From the NCBI GenBank assembly GCA_965240325.2, contig OZ251252.1, positions 310,001 to 374,000 on the forward strand: a stretch of DNA of 64,000 nucleotides, written 5' to 3'. Position numbers and translations under genes: made by a program. Of the stretch, positions 21,708 to 33,117 are shown one piece after another (position 1 is the first letter of the stretch; each line of letters opens with the position of its first letter). Source of the DNA: Rebecca billardiae RCC1528 (Eukaryota > Haptophyta). The notes under the pieces were generated by a model. The model was not told the DNA's origin. It saw nothing but the letters and a program-made list of their open reading frames with translations, and searched no databases.

Positions 21708-22097
21708 TCAGGAGCGCGACGGGTACACGCCCTCGGTCGCGATGATCCACTTGGTGCAGCCTTGGTATGGCCCCGACACAGTCGCCGTGTTCGCGGCCGA
21801 CATGAGGTCGCTGGGGAAATTGTACTGCAGTGGCTGAGCGCCGTCGGTGCGCCGATACATGTCGTATGCCGTGAGCATGCGGGTGTTGTCGTTCTGCGTC
21901 TCGCGGGCTGGGCACACGTCCGGCAGGTTGGGGAGGGCGAACGAGGACCGACCGTCTCCGCCGTACTGGGTGCCGAGCAGCGAGAAGAGCGTAGGGTTTT
22001 CCATGATTTGGATGAGCCGGCCGTTGGCATGGGACCAGTTGCGCGGCTCGTAGTCGTACGGGACAAGCTTCAGCTCGCCGATGAATGGCTCCGACAT
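21708..22097 (-). CDS. Phage tail-collar-domain protein of bacterial type
   Basis: A 129-residue protein from ATG 22097 (MSEPFIGELKLVPYDYEPRN). It matches the architecture of bacterial 'microcystin-dependent protein'/tail-collar proteins from end to end. After the start come WSHANGRLIQIMENPTLFSL, then LLGTQYGGDGRSSFALPNLP, and a short C-terminus CTKWIIATEGVYPSRS in place of the usual I-A-x-x-G-x-F-P-S-R ending. Bacterial members are about 170-190 residues, so this one is shortened in the middle. An upstream in-frame extension to 22274 exists but lacks similarity. The family is bacterial and phage in origin, so horizontal acquisition is inferred. Function in a eukaryote is unknown; a fibre-like or carbohydrate-binding surface protein is possible. 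Confidence 0.8.
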   Translation of the reverse strand: MSEPFIGELKLVPYDYEPRNWSHANGRLIQIMENPTLFSLLGTQYGGDGRSSFALPNLPDVCPARETQNDNTRMLTAYDMYRRTDGAQPLQYNFPSDLMSAANTATVSGPYQGCTKWIIATEGVYPSRS

Positions 22098-22485
22098 CTG
22101 AAGGACTGGGGACGAGTAGGGGGTTGGAGGGCCGACGCCGCTGATTGCTGCCGCGGCGGTTGTGCGGGCGCGCGCGGCTGGTGATATAAATAGGGGATGG
22201 GATGAGAATACCCAACTTTTCGCAGAATGCCGGCGGCGGATCCCAACGCCTACCCAGGAAGCTCGATCCTTCAACTTCCTGAGAACCTATTCGCGGGTCA
22301 GATCGAATCGCATCAGCAGCATCTGAATAATGAAAAGTTGCAGGAAGCTCGTCGTCATCTGATCATCTTTCACCAGAGCGCCTAAAACTGACCTACTGCT
22401 AAATGAACCGGAGCGGTGGAAAGTTCTGAGGAGCGCGCTGCGCGCACGCCGCCGAACGGCGCACATCCACGAGACCGAGAGGCGT
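22098..22485. other. Upstream flank of the tail-collar gene
   Basis: The interval contains a [13 protein letters not shown] sequence near 22184-22192, but it reads on the plus strand, away from the minus-strand gene. It is otherwise mixed-composition DNA ending at the fold-back relative. Confidence 0.3.
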
Positions 22486-23175
22486 GCCAAGGGCGGTAAG
22501 GGCTGTCAACTCCCAGTGGCGCCGAGTGGCGGAGGTTGGTTGCCCCTCAACTCGTGCGGCCTCGCGGCGCAGCGGCTAAGTCTCCTGGGCCGCCGCCCTG
22601 GAGGGCGCGTGGGGTGCGCACGCCGCGGGCTCCTGCGCCCGCGGCAGCGGCCGCGGACACGGCGCGCGTGGTTGGTCGCATGCTAGACAGCATTTAGTAC
22701 CCTCCCACGCCGCGCGCCGCGCTCGCCGGCGCCCTCGCCATGCCTCAGGCCAGCCGCGCACGCGCGCCGCACCAATGGCCAGCCGTGGCCACGGGCCAGC
22801 CGCCGGCGCGCGCGCGGTGCGCGGTGCGGTCGGCGCGGGCCGGGCGCGCGCCCGGGGCGAGGCTCACGTGTGGTGGGCGCGCGCCATGCCGCCTCGCGCC
22901 GCCGCACACGAGCTTGATCACGTTCCACGCGTCTGCTGAAGGGTGCTCGTTGAGCATTCCTCGGCCATCAGAAATGAGCTTGGACAAGCGGCTGTGAGCG
23001 CATCAGTGCGAGGAACGCGAGCACTTGGGGGCTCGCGTGCCATAGTAGGAGGCTAGAGGCGAGTGCGGGCGCCCACGAGAGTAAGTCGCTGGAGCGCCGC
23101 GGCCGCACAGCGAGCTCGAGCGCCGCAGGAGCCAACCGCCCTGCCGCTGGCGTACTTGGGCGTTGACTACGCCCT
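22486..23175. mobile_element. Fold-back element, diverged and partly deleted copy 2
   Basis: The left arm begins with the same terminal sequence as copy 1 (GCCAAGGGCGGTAAGGGCTG, 22486) and follows it through GAGGTTGGTT, the TCCTGCGCCCGCGGCAGC region and CCTCCCACGCCGCGCGCC to about 22912. A spacer of lower GC follows. The right arm keeps only its terminal part: GGGCGCCCACGAGAGTAAGT at about 23065, then sequence like AGGAGCCAACCGCC and GCGTTGACTACGCCCTT ending near 23175. The inner part of the right arm appears deleted. No coding capacity recognised. Confidence 0.65.
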
Positions 23176-23951
23176 TATTCTCGCCGCTTGACCTCGGTGG
23201 TGACGCCGTGTCGGGCGTGAGTGCCGCGGAGCGCCGGACGCGGCCCGACATCGCCCATCGATGAGTGCCGGCCCGTCGGCGTTCTTAAGTCTTGGCGGGC
23301 AGGGGCGGTTGCGCGGCCCGTTGGGCGTGCCCGCGTGGAGACGGGGGAGGGGGGTTGGCCGTGGGCGCGGGCCACGGGCGTGGTAGCGTTAGTACTGACC
23401 CGCGTTTGCCCCCCCGTCATGAGCACTACAGTCTACACGTGCTTCATTACAGTAAATAAATAAAAATCATTACAAGCGGCCCTGCGTGCTTGATCAGGTA
23501 CCGGCGGTCGGAGCCGCAGAGCCAGCATAATAAATATATGGCGCGCGTGGCCGCAGGCAGCGCGCAGCTTGGCGGACCGGCGCCCGAGTCACTAGTCCGC
23601 CGAAGTCCGCGCCGTCCGACGAGGCATGTCCCGTGTCCGCGGCCGGCCATTAATCGAACCATCCGGCCCATCCGCCACACGGACAGTGACAGACCGCCCC
23701 GGGACCGGCGACGGTCTCATGGCGCGGACCCTTGGCGTGAACCCGGTGCATCGGCACTGCTGGCAGCAAGGAGCGGCGCGCGTGCAGAGTGCGGCACCGC
23801 ATGGCACCTCGCCCAGCCGCCGCCTGCGCACCCGGACCAAAGTCCCCAACGGCCCGGACTCGCCACGCTCGGTCGGGGGCCGACGGTTTGGCGCCTCGGC
23901 GGGCGCGCGGGGTTGGTCCCGGACTGTCCGGCTGCAGAAGCCGGCGTGCGC
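23176..23951. other. Intergenic spacer 3' of the diflavin reductase gene
   Basis: Mixed-composition DNA downstream of the minus-strand reductase. A short AT-rich patch (AGTAAATAAATAAAAATCAT) lies at about 23451-23470 and an AATAAATATATGG patch near 23528. No gene recognised. Confidence 0.4.
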
Positions 23952-26719
23952 TCAGCCGTACCAGATCTCGCGGAGGTACCTGCCCTGCGCGGCGAGCTCG
24001 GCCAGCTTGCCCTCCGCCTCCGCGTGCGACAGCCCCGCCTCCGCCTTCAGCACCGCCACCAACTCCGTGTGCACGTCCGCCGCCATCGAGCGCCCATCGC
24101 CACACACGTACACGTGGGCGCCGCCCGAGAGCAGCAGCTCGCAGATCGAGCGGGCGCACGCGAAGAAGAGGTCCTGCGGGGGCGGGAGGGGGGCGGGGCG
24201 TGCGGCTGAGCGGCGGGGCGGGTGGTGCGCACGGCCACGGCGTGCTGCAGCTCAACGCGCGCACACACCCGCACACGCGCACACACGCGCACACACACGC
24301 ACACACGCACACATGCACACATCGCGCACGCACGGAGCGATAGGCTTGTAGGCTGTGCCTGCGCGCGCGCGCGGACACACCTGCACGTAGTTCACGTTGA
24401 TGCGCACGTTGCGCCACTCGCCGGCCGAGGCGCTGTCGATGGCGTCGCGCGAGAACGCCTGCGCAGCCGCCGACGCGTCCGCGCGAGCGCACACAGCCGC
24501 AGCGCGCGCGCGCGCGGGCAGGGGCGCCACTGCGTGAGCGCGCGAGCCGGCCTCGCGCGCAGCGCGCGCGACCGCACACGGCACGCACCGCGTGGAGCCT
24601 GGTGAGCGCGCCCTCCTTCTCGAGCGTGCGCAGCTCCTGCTCGAAGAGAAAGTCGCCCACGCGGTGCTGGCAGCCGAAGAAAAGATGCGCTTCGCCCGGC
24701 GGCGCGCCCGCGCCCGCAGCCTTGGCGGCGGCGGCGGCGGCGGCGGTGGAGGTGGCGGTGGGCGCGGCGCCGGCGCGGAGCAGGGCGCGGCGGTGCTGCA
24801 GGAAGCCGACGAAGGGCGACACCCCCGTGCCCGGCCCGACCATCAGCACCGGCGTCGCCAGGCTCGGCGGCAGCCGCAGCTCGTTGCCCGTCGGCCGGCG
24901 TCGGTACACACGCACGCGCGGCACCGCCGCCAGCGCCGCGGGCTGGCCGCTGGCCTTGGCTGCCATGAACGCTTCGCCGAGGCGCGCGAGCATGCCGGAG
25001 CACAGCCCGACGCGCTCGCGCGTGCCGCCGCGCGCGGGGCCGCCGCCGGGGCTCGCGGGCGAGTCCGGCCGGCCCGTCCGGGAGAAGTCCGGCACCGGCG
25101 TCCGGTAGGTGACGAGCGAGAAGGCGATCCGGACTTTCTCCGGACTCTCGAGCGGCGAGGAGGCGATCGAATAGGAGCGCTCGGCGAGCGGCGGCAGCGC
25201 GTCGAGCAGCGCCCAGATGGGCGGCCGGCTCGACGGGTACATCGCCAGCAGCTCCGACAGCGTCGGCCGCTCCGCCGCGAGCTGCCCCGAGCGCGCCGCC
25301 GCGAGCGAGCGCAACTCCGCCGCGTCGGCGGGCGCGCGCGCGTGCTCGGCTAGCAGCCGCAGCAGCTGCGGCCGCGGCCAGCCTGCGCTCGCGCCGAGGT
25401 CGACGTGGCGCGAGAGCGCGACGCGCGGGGACAGCCCCGCGCCGCGCAGGTGCGCCGGCACGTCCTTCCCCTCCGGCGGCGAGAGCGGCGCGTCCGCGCC
25501 CGCGCCGTCCTCCAGCCCGAGTGCGGCGAGGCACGCCGCGACCTCCGCCGCCGGATTGGTCGGCAGGATCGAGATTGCATCTCCCGCCTCGTATTGACGA
25601 AGCGCGGCGGAGGCGCAGCCGCCGATGTCGAGGGTGAGCGTCATCACGCGCCGCCCGTCGTCGTCCACCGTGAGCCACGCCGCGTCGCACACGCCCGCCG
25701 CGTGCGCGCGCGCCGCCGAGCCTCCCTCCAGCTGCGCCCACGCCGCCGCGGCCGCGTCGTCGTCGTCATCCGCGTCCGCGTTGGCGTCGGCGCGCGCCGC
25801 CGCGGCCGGATGGGCGGCGGCGGGGTTGGGCGCTGAGGGCGTGGAGGCGCCGTTTGACGGCGCGCTCGGCGGCGCCTTCGTCGCGGCGGCGGCGGCGGCG
25901 GCGGCGGGCTGCGCGCCCGCGCCCGACGCCCCCCCGCCGCCGCCGTTGGCCGCCTGGCCTGGCGGCGGCGCGGGCGCGGACACGCCGTCGCCGTCGCCGT
26001 CGCCGTCGCCGGCGGTGCGCGCGGCCTCGAGCACGTCGACGAGGGCGAGGATGAAGGGCTCGACCGTCGCCTCGAGCAGCCCGGTGCCCTCGTCCGCCTC
26101 GCACCGCTCGATCACCTTCTTCGCGCCCAGCCGGCTCAGCTGCGCGTCAATCAGCCGCGGGATGGCCTGATACTGGTCGTAATTCGTGTCGCCGATTCCG
26201 AGCACCGCGTAGCGCGTGCGCGCAAAGAGGTCGGTGGGGTGCGCCTTGCGCTTGATGTAGCGCACGAAGGCCTCCGCGTTCTCGGGCGGGTCCCCGTTCC
26301 CTGCGCACGGCGGACACGGCCGCGCAAGGGGGGGACCCACGGGCGGACGCAGCGGTGAGCAGGCGCGCGCGCGCACTGCAAGCGCGGGCAGGCGAGCGCC
26401 TCGGGCGCGGCTACCGGCGCCGCGCGTGGGCACGCACCGGTGGTGGAGCAGACGACGACGACGAAGCGCTCCTGCTCCAGCTTGAGCTGCGCGCGCGCGC
26501 GCGGACGCGGGGCGGAACGTTGCCGCGTCAGCCGCGCGCGTGCGGCGCGCGCGTCCGGCGCGAGGCGCAGGGCGCGCATGCGCGACGCCCCACCTTCTTG
26601 AACTGGTCGAGGCATGCACATTCGGCGTCGAAGCCCTTCTCGGAGAGGGTGTCGCTGATCTGCGCGGCGATGCTGCGCGAGTTGCCCGTCTGCGTGCCGT
26701 ACACCACGCGCACGCGCAT
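23952..26719 (-). CDS. MTRR: Methionine synthase reductase-like diflavin reductase
   Basis: Five exons, read leftward: 26594-26719, 26438-26486, 24589-26300, 24381-24458 and 23952-24173, giving 728 residues with consistent phases. The N-terminus is a flavodoxin domain (MRVRVVYGTQTGNSRSIAAQ; VVVVCSTTGNGDPPENAEAF; YAVLGIGDTNYDQYQ). A Gly/Ala/Pro linker precedes the FAD domain (ERSYSIASSP; GLCSGMLARL). The NADPH-binding part has PVLMVGPGTGVSPFVGFLQH, HLFFGCQHRVGDFLFEQELR, FSRD, YVQ, VYVCGDGRSMAADVH and the C-terminal LREIWYG. The G-C-R/Q-H, YVQ and final I-W elements favour methionine synthase reductase, which reactivates cobalamin-dependent methionine synthase, over P450 reductase, which would carry an N-terminal anchor. 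One intron holds a (CA)n run near 24265-24320. It shares a 273-base upstream region with RPL13A. Confidence 0.78.
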
Positions 26720-26992
26720 GCTGAGACCGCGTCGACGGTGACGGCCCGGGGCTGATGGCTGCTGCACAGCGGAGGGCGTCCTGATGCGCGGTGGCGCAGG
26801 GGCGTGACCGCGTGAGCAAAAAGAAAAGCATCGCCGATTCGCGATGTGCGGCACGATGGCGGCGCGCGGGGAAAAGTCCGGATGGGCGCCCGGACGCAAG
26901 CCGCGTGGCAACCTTCGACGCCCTGGCAGCGCACGCGACTCCAAGGCCTGTGCAGCTGCGCCCACACGCACGTGGGGTGAGCCGCGCGACCG
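26720..26992. promoter_or_regulatory. Bidirectional promoter region, MTRR-like / RPL13A
   Basis: Only 273 bases separate the start codons of the minus-strand reductase and the plus-strand ribosomal protein gene, so both promoters must lie here. An AAAAAGAAAAG patch at about 26818-26828 stands out in GC-rich DNA. No TATA box is evident. Confidence 0.55.
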
Positions 26993-28036
26993 ATGTTCGA
27001 GAAGGTGGTCATCGTCGACTGCCGCGGGCACCTGCTCGGCCGGCTCGCGTCGGTGGTGGCGAAGGAGCTGCTCAGCGGCCAGCGCGTGGTGCGCGCACCG
27101 GCGCGCACCGCGGCGCGGGCGGGCGCGGCGCGGGCGGGGCGTGCCACTCGCTGCCGCGCCGCGGCGCGAGCTGGCCGCCATTCAGGCAGCTGGGCCGTCT
27201 CGCGCGCGTGCTGGTCTCGAGCTGGCGCATCGAGCCTTCCACTGGCCACCGCATGCCTCACGCGCACCGTCTGCGCCCCATCCCACGCGCTCTGCGCGCC
27301 GCCGTTGCCGCGCGGCTGCTGTCTCGTGGCGTCGCTCCGCTGCCGGGCGCTCGTGCGTGTGCGTGTGCGTGCAGGTGTGCGTTCGGGCGGAGGACATCAA
27401 CATCAGTGGCTCGCGTACGCGCTCGCTCGCTCGCCCGCCCGCCCCCGTGCCCGGCGGAGCGCGCCACGCCCGCCGCTGCCGCGCGGCATGGCCACACCTC
27501 GCGCCGCCCAGCTCACCGCCGCCGCTGCCCCGCCGCCGCGCGCCGCCTCGCGCTCGGCTCGCGCAGTGTACCGCAATAAGCTCAAGTACGCGGAGTGGAT
27601 CCGCAAGAAGACGAACACGAACCCGTCGCACGGCCCGTTCCACTTCCGCGCCCCCTCGCGCATCCTCTACCGCGCGATCCGCGGGATGGTGCCGCACAAG
27701 ACGCCGCGCGGCGGCTCGGCCATGGACCGGCTCAAGTGCTTTGACGGGATCCCCTCGCCTTACGACAAGATGAAGCGGATGGTGATCCCGTCGGCGCTGC
27801 GGGTGACGCGCTTGAAGCAGGGGCGCAAGTTCTGCGTCCTCGGCCGCCTCTCCGCCGAGGTCGGCTGGAAGCACGGCGCCGCCGTCGCCATGCTTGAGGA
27901 GAAGCGCAAGGCGCGCGACAAGGCCTATTACGACGAGTCCAAAAAGGCGGCGCGCGCGGTCACCAAGGCAAAGGCGGCGGCGTCGAAAAAGATCGGCGCG
28001 GCGGCGGGCGTGCTCGAGGCGCACGGCTACGCCTGA
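26993..28036 (+). CDS. RPL13A: 60S ribosomal protein L13a (uL13)
   Basis: Three exons (26993-27088, 27375-27414, 27567-28036) give 201 residues, the usual length. The protein begins [20 protein letters not shown] and [12 protein letters not shown]. The tiny second exon supplies [14 protein letters not shown], completing the universal uL13 core. The third gives [40 protein letters not shown], a KT-RG motif, and [21 protein letters not shown] Lys/Ala-rich C-terminal helix is typical of eukaryotic L13a. It is part of the large ribosomal subunit. The intron 2 donor was set at GTACGC (27415) because only that keeps the frame and the conserved G-S-L-Y-R-N-K-L. Confidence 0.95.
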   Translation: MFEKVVIVDCRGHLLGRLASVVAKELLSGQRVVRAPARTAARAGAARAGRATRCRAAARAGRHSGSWAVSRACWSRAGASSLPLATACLTRTVCAPSHALCAPPLPRGCCLVASLRCRALVRVRVRAGVRSGGGHQHQWLAYALARSPARPRARRSAPRPPLPRGMATPRAAQLTAAAAPPPRAASRSARAVYRNKLKYAEWIRKKTNTNPSHGPFHFRAPSRILYRAIRGMVPHKTPRGGSAMDRLKCFDGIPSPYDKMKRMVIPSALRVTRLKQGRKFCVLGRLSAEVGWKHGAAVAMLEEKRKARDKAYYDESKKAARAVTKAKAAASKKIGAAAGVLEAHGYA

Positions 28037-29100
28037 GGCGGACGCGTCGCGGCCGTCGACGCCGCCGGCAGGCGCAGCCGGGGCGCGCCCGCACCCGGGC
28101 TGCCCCCGAGCGAGGCCGTCCAGGACGGCGCCGCGGAGTCGGGTGACTCGACGACGTAAGTAACGGCGCAATCACCCGCGCGCACAGTCCACACCGGTGA
28201 ACGAGTCGCACCGGGAGCTGCAGATGATGACGATGCATTTTTTCATGATGGGGCGCTGACAGTGTGGCGGCCGGCTGCGCTGCGACCAGATCCGGTGCCA
28301 GCACGCGCGCTGCTGCCAGTCAGAGTGAGACGACGGCGCGCGTCGACTAATTAATTATTATAAATTATAATATATATTATTAATATATATTAAATACTCC
28401 GCGCCGTTATTATTATTTTATATTAACGACGTGGTATGCAACGGGCAGGCGTCAGAGTCAGCAAGCTGTAGCAGCAGATCGAGCAGCAGAGACAAACACC
28501 AGGATCAGCGCTCCTCGCCGTCGTCCCCCCCCTCATAGTCGCCCATCAGCACTCCATCGCCGAGCGGAAGCTCGACGCACCGTCTGGCGTCGACGCGCAC
28601 GCGCCACCGCGGTGGTCGCGGTGCCACGCGTCGTCAGCCGTCGTCTCGAAGTAGTCGTCGTATGCAGCGCCCCCGCGGGCGCGTGCCCCCGGGCGCACGT
28701 GCGCCATGCGCGCGCGGGCGATGAGCATCTTGGCCTGGCCACGCAGGCAGCGCATGCCCAGCTCGCGCCGCATTATTATTTTATATGATGCGATTATTAT
28801 CATTATTGTTATTGTAAAGTAATACTATTTTTAAATTATAATATATACTACTATTATTCATCAGCATCATAAGGCTGACAGGGTCCGAATGCTCAGTGAG
28901 TGCAACGAGCTCGCATGCGCGCCGCGCCGCCCTCCGAATCTGAGTCTGACCGCGGCTCGGCCCGGCTCACCCCGGCCCCCGGGGCTGGCGGCCCGAACGA
29001 ACAGTCCGGCCGAGAGCCAGCGACCGGGCACCGGCGCGGTCAGCGGCGACACTCGACAGCAGGAGCGCCATTCTCAAAAGTGAGGATGAGCGCGGGTGCA
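28037..29100. other. Intergenic region with AT-rich islands
   Basis: TA-rich islands lie at about 28349-28430 and 28770-28870. The 23-base sequence at 28420-28442 repeats 19551-19573. A short minus-strand frame at 28546-28803 has no recognisable domain and is not called. Confidence 0.45.
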
Positions 29101-30536
29101 TTATTCGGCCGCCGCCGCCGCCGCTGCGCCCGCGCCCACGTTCTGCCCAATCTCGGTCGCGCACGAGTACAGGCCCTGCGCAATGGAGGTCTGTGGTGGG
29201 TGGGCGCGTGGCGGCCGCGGCGGCGCACGCGCGTGTGAGCAGTCTGTGTCAGCCAGTGCCAGCGCCGATGGGCACCGGGCGGGGTGGGCGGGCTCGTGAC
29301 GGGGGGCGGGGGCGGGCGCGCAGCCGGCCGCGCGCGCGGGTCCGCTGCGCGCACCGTCTGCAGCACCGAGCGCGCGCGCAGCTCCGCCAGCAGCCGAGCG
29401 AGCGCCTTGGAGCCGCCGCCGTCTTCTCCCGGTGCGGCCTCTAGCAGTGTCGCCGACGCGAGCCGCCCGCCGAGCGCCTCGAGCGCGGCGAGGGCGGGGA
29501 GCGTGCGCGGGTCGCCGGCGAGGATGGCGTCGGAGCAGCCCGCCTCGCGCGCGCGCGCGCGCGCCGACGCCCACGTCGCCTCGGCGAGGACCGCGGGGGA
29601 GAGAAGCTTCCCGGAAGTGGCGGCGGCGGCGCTCGCCACCGCGTCCGGCGCGGAGCCGCCGCCGCCGCCGCCGTCGGCGCCGCCCGCCGCCGCGCGGCCG
29701 TTCCCGCCAGCCGCCGCGGCCGCGTGCAGCGGCTGCTGCGCGCGCGCCGCCTCCGCAATCGCGTCGGCGCGCGTGAGCGACACAAACCGCCGGCCGGCGG
29801 CGCCCGACGCGCCGCCCGCCGCGGCGGACTGCTGCGCGACGGCGGCCGCGCACGCCTCCGCAACGAACGCACGGTCGGCGTCGGACGAGCCGTCCGTGAG
29901 CACAAGATGCAGCCGCGGCGCCGCCGCGTCGGACGCCGCGGCGGCCGACTCGGCGGCGCCGTCGGCGGCGGCGCCGCCGAGCGCACCGCCGGCCTCGGCG
30001 CCACCCTCTCCGCCGGCGACAAAGGCTCGCACCACCTCGGCCTCGTAGCCCCGGAGGGAGGGCGGCACCCGGACCAGGCGGCGCGTGCCACCGAGCGCCG
30101 ACGCCAGCATGGCCGCCGGCAGCATGGCCGCCGCCCCCTCCGCGGCGCCGGGCTCGTCCGCCGCGCCGTCGCCGCCGCCGAGCGCCAGGCCGAGCCGCGC
30201 GCCGAGCGCGAGCGCAGTCGCCGCCTCTTCTGACAGCGCGGCGAGCGCGGCGGCGCAGCCGTCCGCCGACACGAACCACGGGCCGCCCTGCTCCTGCGCC
30301 GCCGCCGCGTCGGCGGGCGGGAGCGCCTCAAGCGCACTCGAACCGCCGAGCGCGCCCGCCAGCCGCGCGCACGTCTCGCGCTGCGCGCCGCCCTCGCCGC
30401 CAAACACCCAGACGGTGTCGGTTGGCCGGAGCAGCTGCGTCAGCGGCGCGGCCGGCGGCGGCGCGTCGGCGGCGGCGGAGGACTGGTCGGCGGCGGCCGC
30501 CGCTGTCGGCGTCGGGGCCGCCGCCGCCGCGCCGCC

Positions 30537-30569
<33 letters not shown>

Positions 30570-33117
30570 GCCGCGCGGCGCCACAACCTCATCAGCCTTG
30601 GTCGCGCGCTGCCGCGGCGCGGCGGCGGCGGCTCCGGCGGTGGCGGCGGTGGCTGCGCCGCCCGCCGGCGGGAGCGGAGCGAGGGCCGCCGGCGAGAAGG
30701 GCGGCGCGCCGAGCGTGGCGAGTACGGCGCCGACGATGCCGCCAACGCCGTGCGCCGCCGAGGGGCGGAGTGTGATGGGCGCGCCGCCGCCGCCGCCGCC
30801 CGTGCCGCCGCCGTCGGCGCCCCCGCCCCCGCCCCCGCCCCCGCCGGCGGCGGCGGGTGGCAGCCATGCTGGCGGCAGCCATGCTGGCAGGTCTGCGAGG
30901 ATGGCCGCCACGCGCGCGTCGTACCGCCGGATGGCGTCGACACCGTAGCTGCCCGCGCCGCCGCCGCCGACCGCAGCGGCGGCGGCGGCGGCGGCGCCGC
31001 CCGGCGGCGGCGCGTGCACTCGGTCCGTCGGCGCGTACTCGGGCGCCAGCAGCACGCGCGGCGCCCAGAGCGCGCCGCCGAGCGCGCGGAGCGCGCGCGC
31101 GTCCGCCGCGGAGCAGTCGACGACGACGGCGCCGTCAAGCCCAAGCGCCGCGTCGCGCACGCGGCGCGCGGCGGCATCGGGGTCGGCCGCGGCGGGGTTG
31201 GTTGGATCGGCGTCGAAGCTCAGAACTGGGAGCCCGCCGAGCGCCGCGCCGACGGCGGCGCAGACCGCGCGCCCGGCGTCGCGCGTCGGCGCGAGTACCG
31301 CCACCACGTCCGCCGCGCCGAGCGACAGCCGCGGCAGCGCGGCCGCGGCGGTAAGGGCGTCGAGTGCGGCCGCGCACGGCGCGCCGCCCGCGCGCAGCGC
31401 GCCCGCGTCCGCGCGCGCGAGCCTGCCGTGGGATTCGAGCGCCGCGAGCAGGTCGGCGCGCACGCCCACGGGGCGCGGCAGCGGCCGAGCGGCCGCCTCT
31501 GCCTCCGCCTCGGCCGCGGCGGCGCCAGCGGGCCGCACGAACACGCACACGTCCAGCGCCAGGCCCGTCAGTTCCTCCAGCGTGCCGAGGGCCGCGACGG
31601 TGGTGGGAGCGCCCTGCAGCACTACGGACCCGCGCCGCGCCGCGCCGCCCACCGCCGCCGCCAGCACCTCGTTGGTCAGCGCCGCCGGCAGGATCTTGCC
31701 CGCGCGCGTGAGCTCGGCCGCGCGGCCGGCGCGCTCCGAGCCGGAGCGAAGCTCGGCGGCGAGCGCCGACGGCAGCGTGACGAGGGTGGCGCAGAAGGCA
31801 GCGGCGAGCTCGGCGGCCGCGCGCGCCTGCGCGTCCGCGTCGGAGCGCGCGCCCACCACCGCGACCAGCTTGCGCGCGCCGCCGGCGCCGCCGGCGCCGC
31901 CCGCGGGCGCGCCCGGCGGCACGCGCGGCGCGAGCGTCGGCAGCGGCGGCAGCGCGAGGGTCGGCGCCGCCGCGGCCAGCGCCTCAGCCGCGGCGCGCGC
32001 GGCAGACGCGTTAGCATCGCGCGTCGCGTCGTCTCTCTCCTCCACCGCCGCGCCCCCGCTCCCGCCGCCCTCCGCGCCACCCTTGCCGTCCGGCGCGCCG
32101 CCGCCGGCCACCGCCGACGCCGCGCGCCGCCGATCGCGCGCCGCCGCCTTCAACCCGTCGATGGCTCCGGCGGCCGCGGCGGAGCGACCACGCAGCGCGG
32201 CCTCGAGCGCGGAAGCGTCGGCCTCGGCCTCGGACGCGGAGGCCTCGGCGGCGGCGGCGCTCGCGTGCGCGCTCGCGAGCTGCGCGCGCAGCCGCGCGCT
32301 GTGCGCCGCCACGCGCGCGCGCACCGCCGCCGCCGCGCGCGCGGACGCATCGGCGATGGCGGCTGCGCGGAGGCGGCGGCGGCGGCGCGCGGCGGACACA
32401 CGGTCGGCGGCGGCGGGTCAGCCGGCGCGCGCACGCACACGCGCACGCGCACGCAGACACACACACACGCGGCAGCAGCAGCAGCGCGCGCGCGCGCGCA
32501 CCGCGCGCCGCCGCGTCGTCGGCGTGCAGCGCCGTCGCGCGCGACGCGTTATGGTCACGCGCCTGGCGCGCTTGTAGCAGCTGCGCGCTGAGCCCGTCGC
32601 GGCGCGCGTCCTCCTGCCGCGCGGAGGCGTCGTACACGCGCGCGTCGGCCGACAGCTGCGCCGCCTGCCGGTGCGACGAGGACGCCGCGCTCAGCAAGAA
32701 GGTGGCGGCGAGCTCGGCTGCGCGCGGCGCGGCGCGGGGCGAGGGCGCGCGGCGCGCGGCGCGCACGGCAGGCGGCCGCGCCGGCGGGGCGTGCGGTGTG
32801 GGCGTGAGCGCACGCGGCGCGCGCAGGCGGGCAGGGGCAAGCGGTCGTGCGCACGCCCCCAGCCCTCACGCCACACACGCGCCGCCGCGGGATCGCCGCG
32901 GGCGCCGCGCGGCGCCGCGGCGCGTGCGCACACCTGCTTGGGAGTGTGAGAGCTGCGCGCTGCCGCCGCCCTCGCGCGCGCGCGCGCGGAGGGCGCGGAG
33001 CGCCTCGGCGAGGGTGGGCTGGAGCGAGGTCTCGAGCACGCGCAGGCACTCCTCGTCCGACGCGTCCGGTGGCAGCGCCACGCGCGCGAGCTTGACGGCG
33101 TGCGCGCTCGGCAGCAT
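29101..33117 (-). CDS. Dpy-30 / repeated degenerate adenylate-kinase-like protein (axonemal type)
   Basis: Four exons, read leftward: 32934-33117, 32502-32717, 29355-32362 and 29101-29190, giving 1165 residues with matching phases. Residues about 15-80 form a Dpy-30-like motif (SDEECLRVLETSLQPTLAEA ... AAELAATFLLSA) interrupted by intron 1. Ala-rich coiled coil follows (about 80-230). At about 292-408 is an adenylate-kinase-like unit: LRSGSERAGRAAELTRAGKI, LPAALTNEVL, GSVVLQGAPTTVAALGTLEE, LDVCVFV. It lacks the glycine-rich P-loop (VVGARSDADAQ). A further unit near 950-1107 repeats the pattern (GKLLSPAVLAEATWASAR, DAILAGDPRTLPALAALEAL), and weaker copies may lie at about 488 and 786. Dpy-30 plus AK modules occur in AK7 and central-pair proteins such as CPC1/SPEF2, so a flagellar scaffold without kinase activity is inferred. 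Confidence 0.6.

Noticed and set aside
22179-22197. TATA box of the tail-collar gene
   Set aside because: The TATAAATA orientation is plus strand, opposite to the gene.
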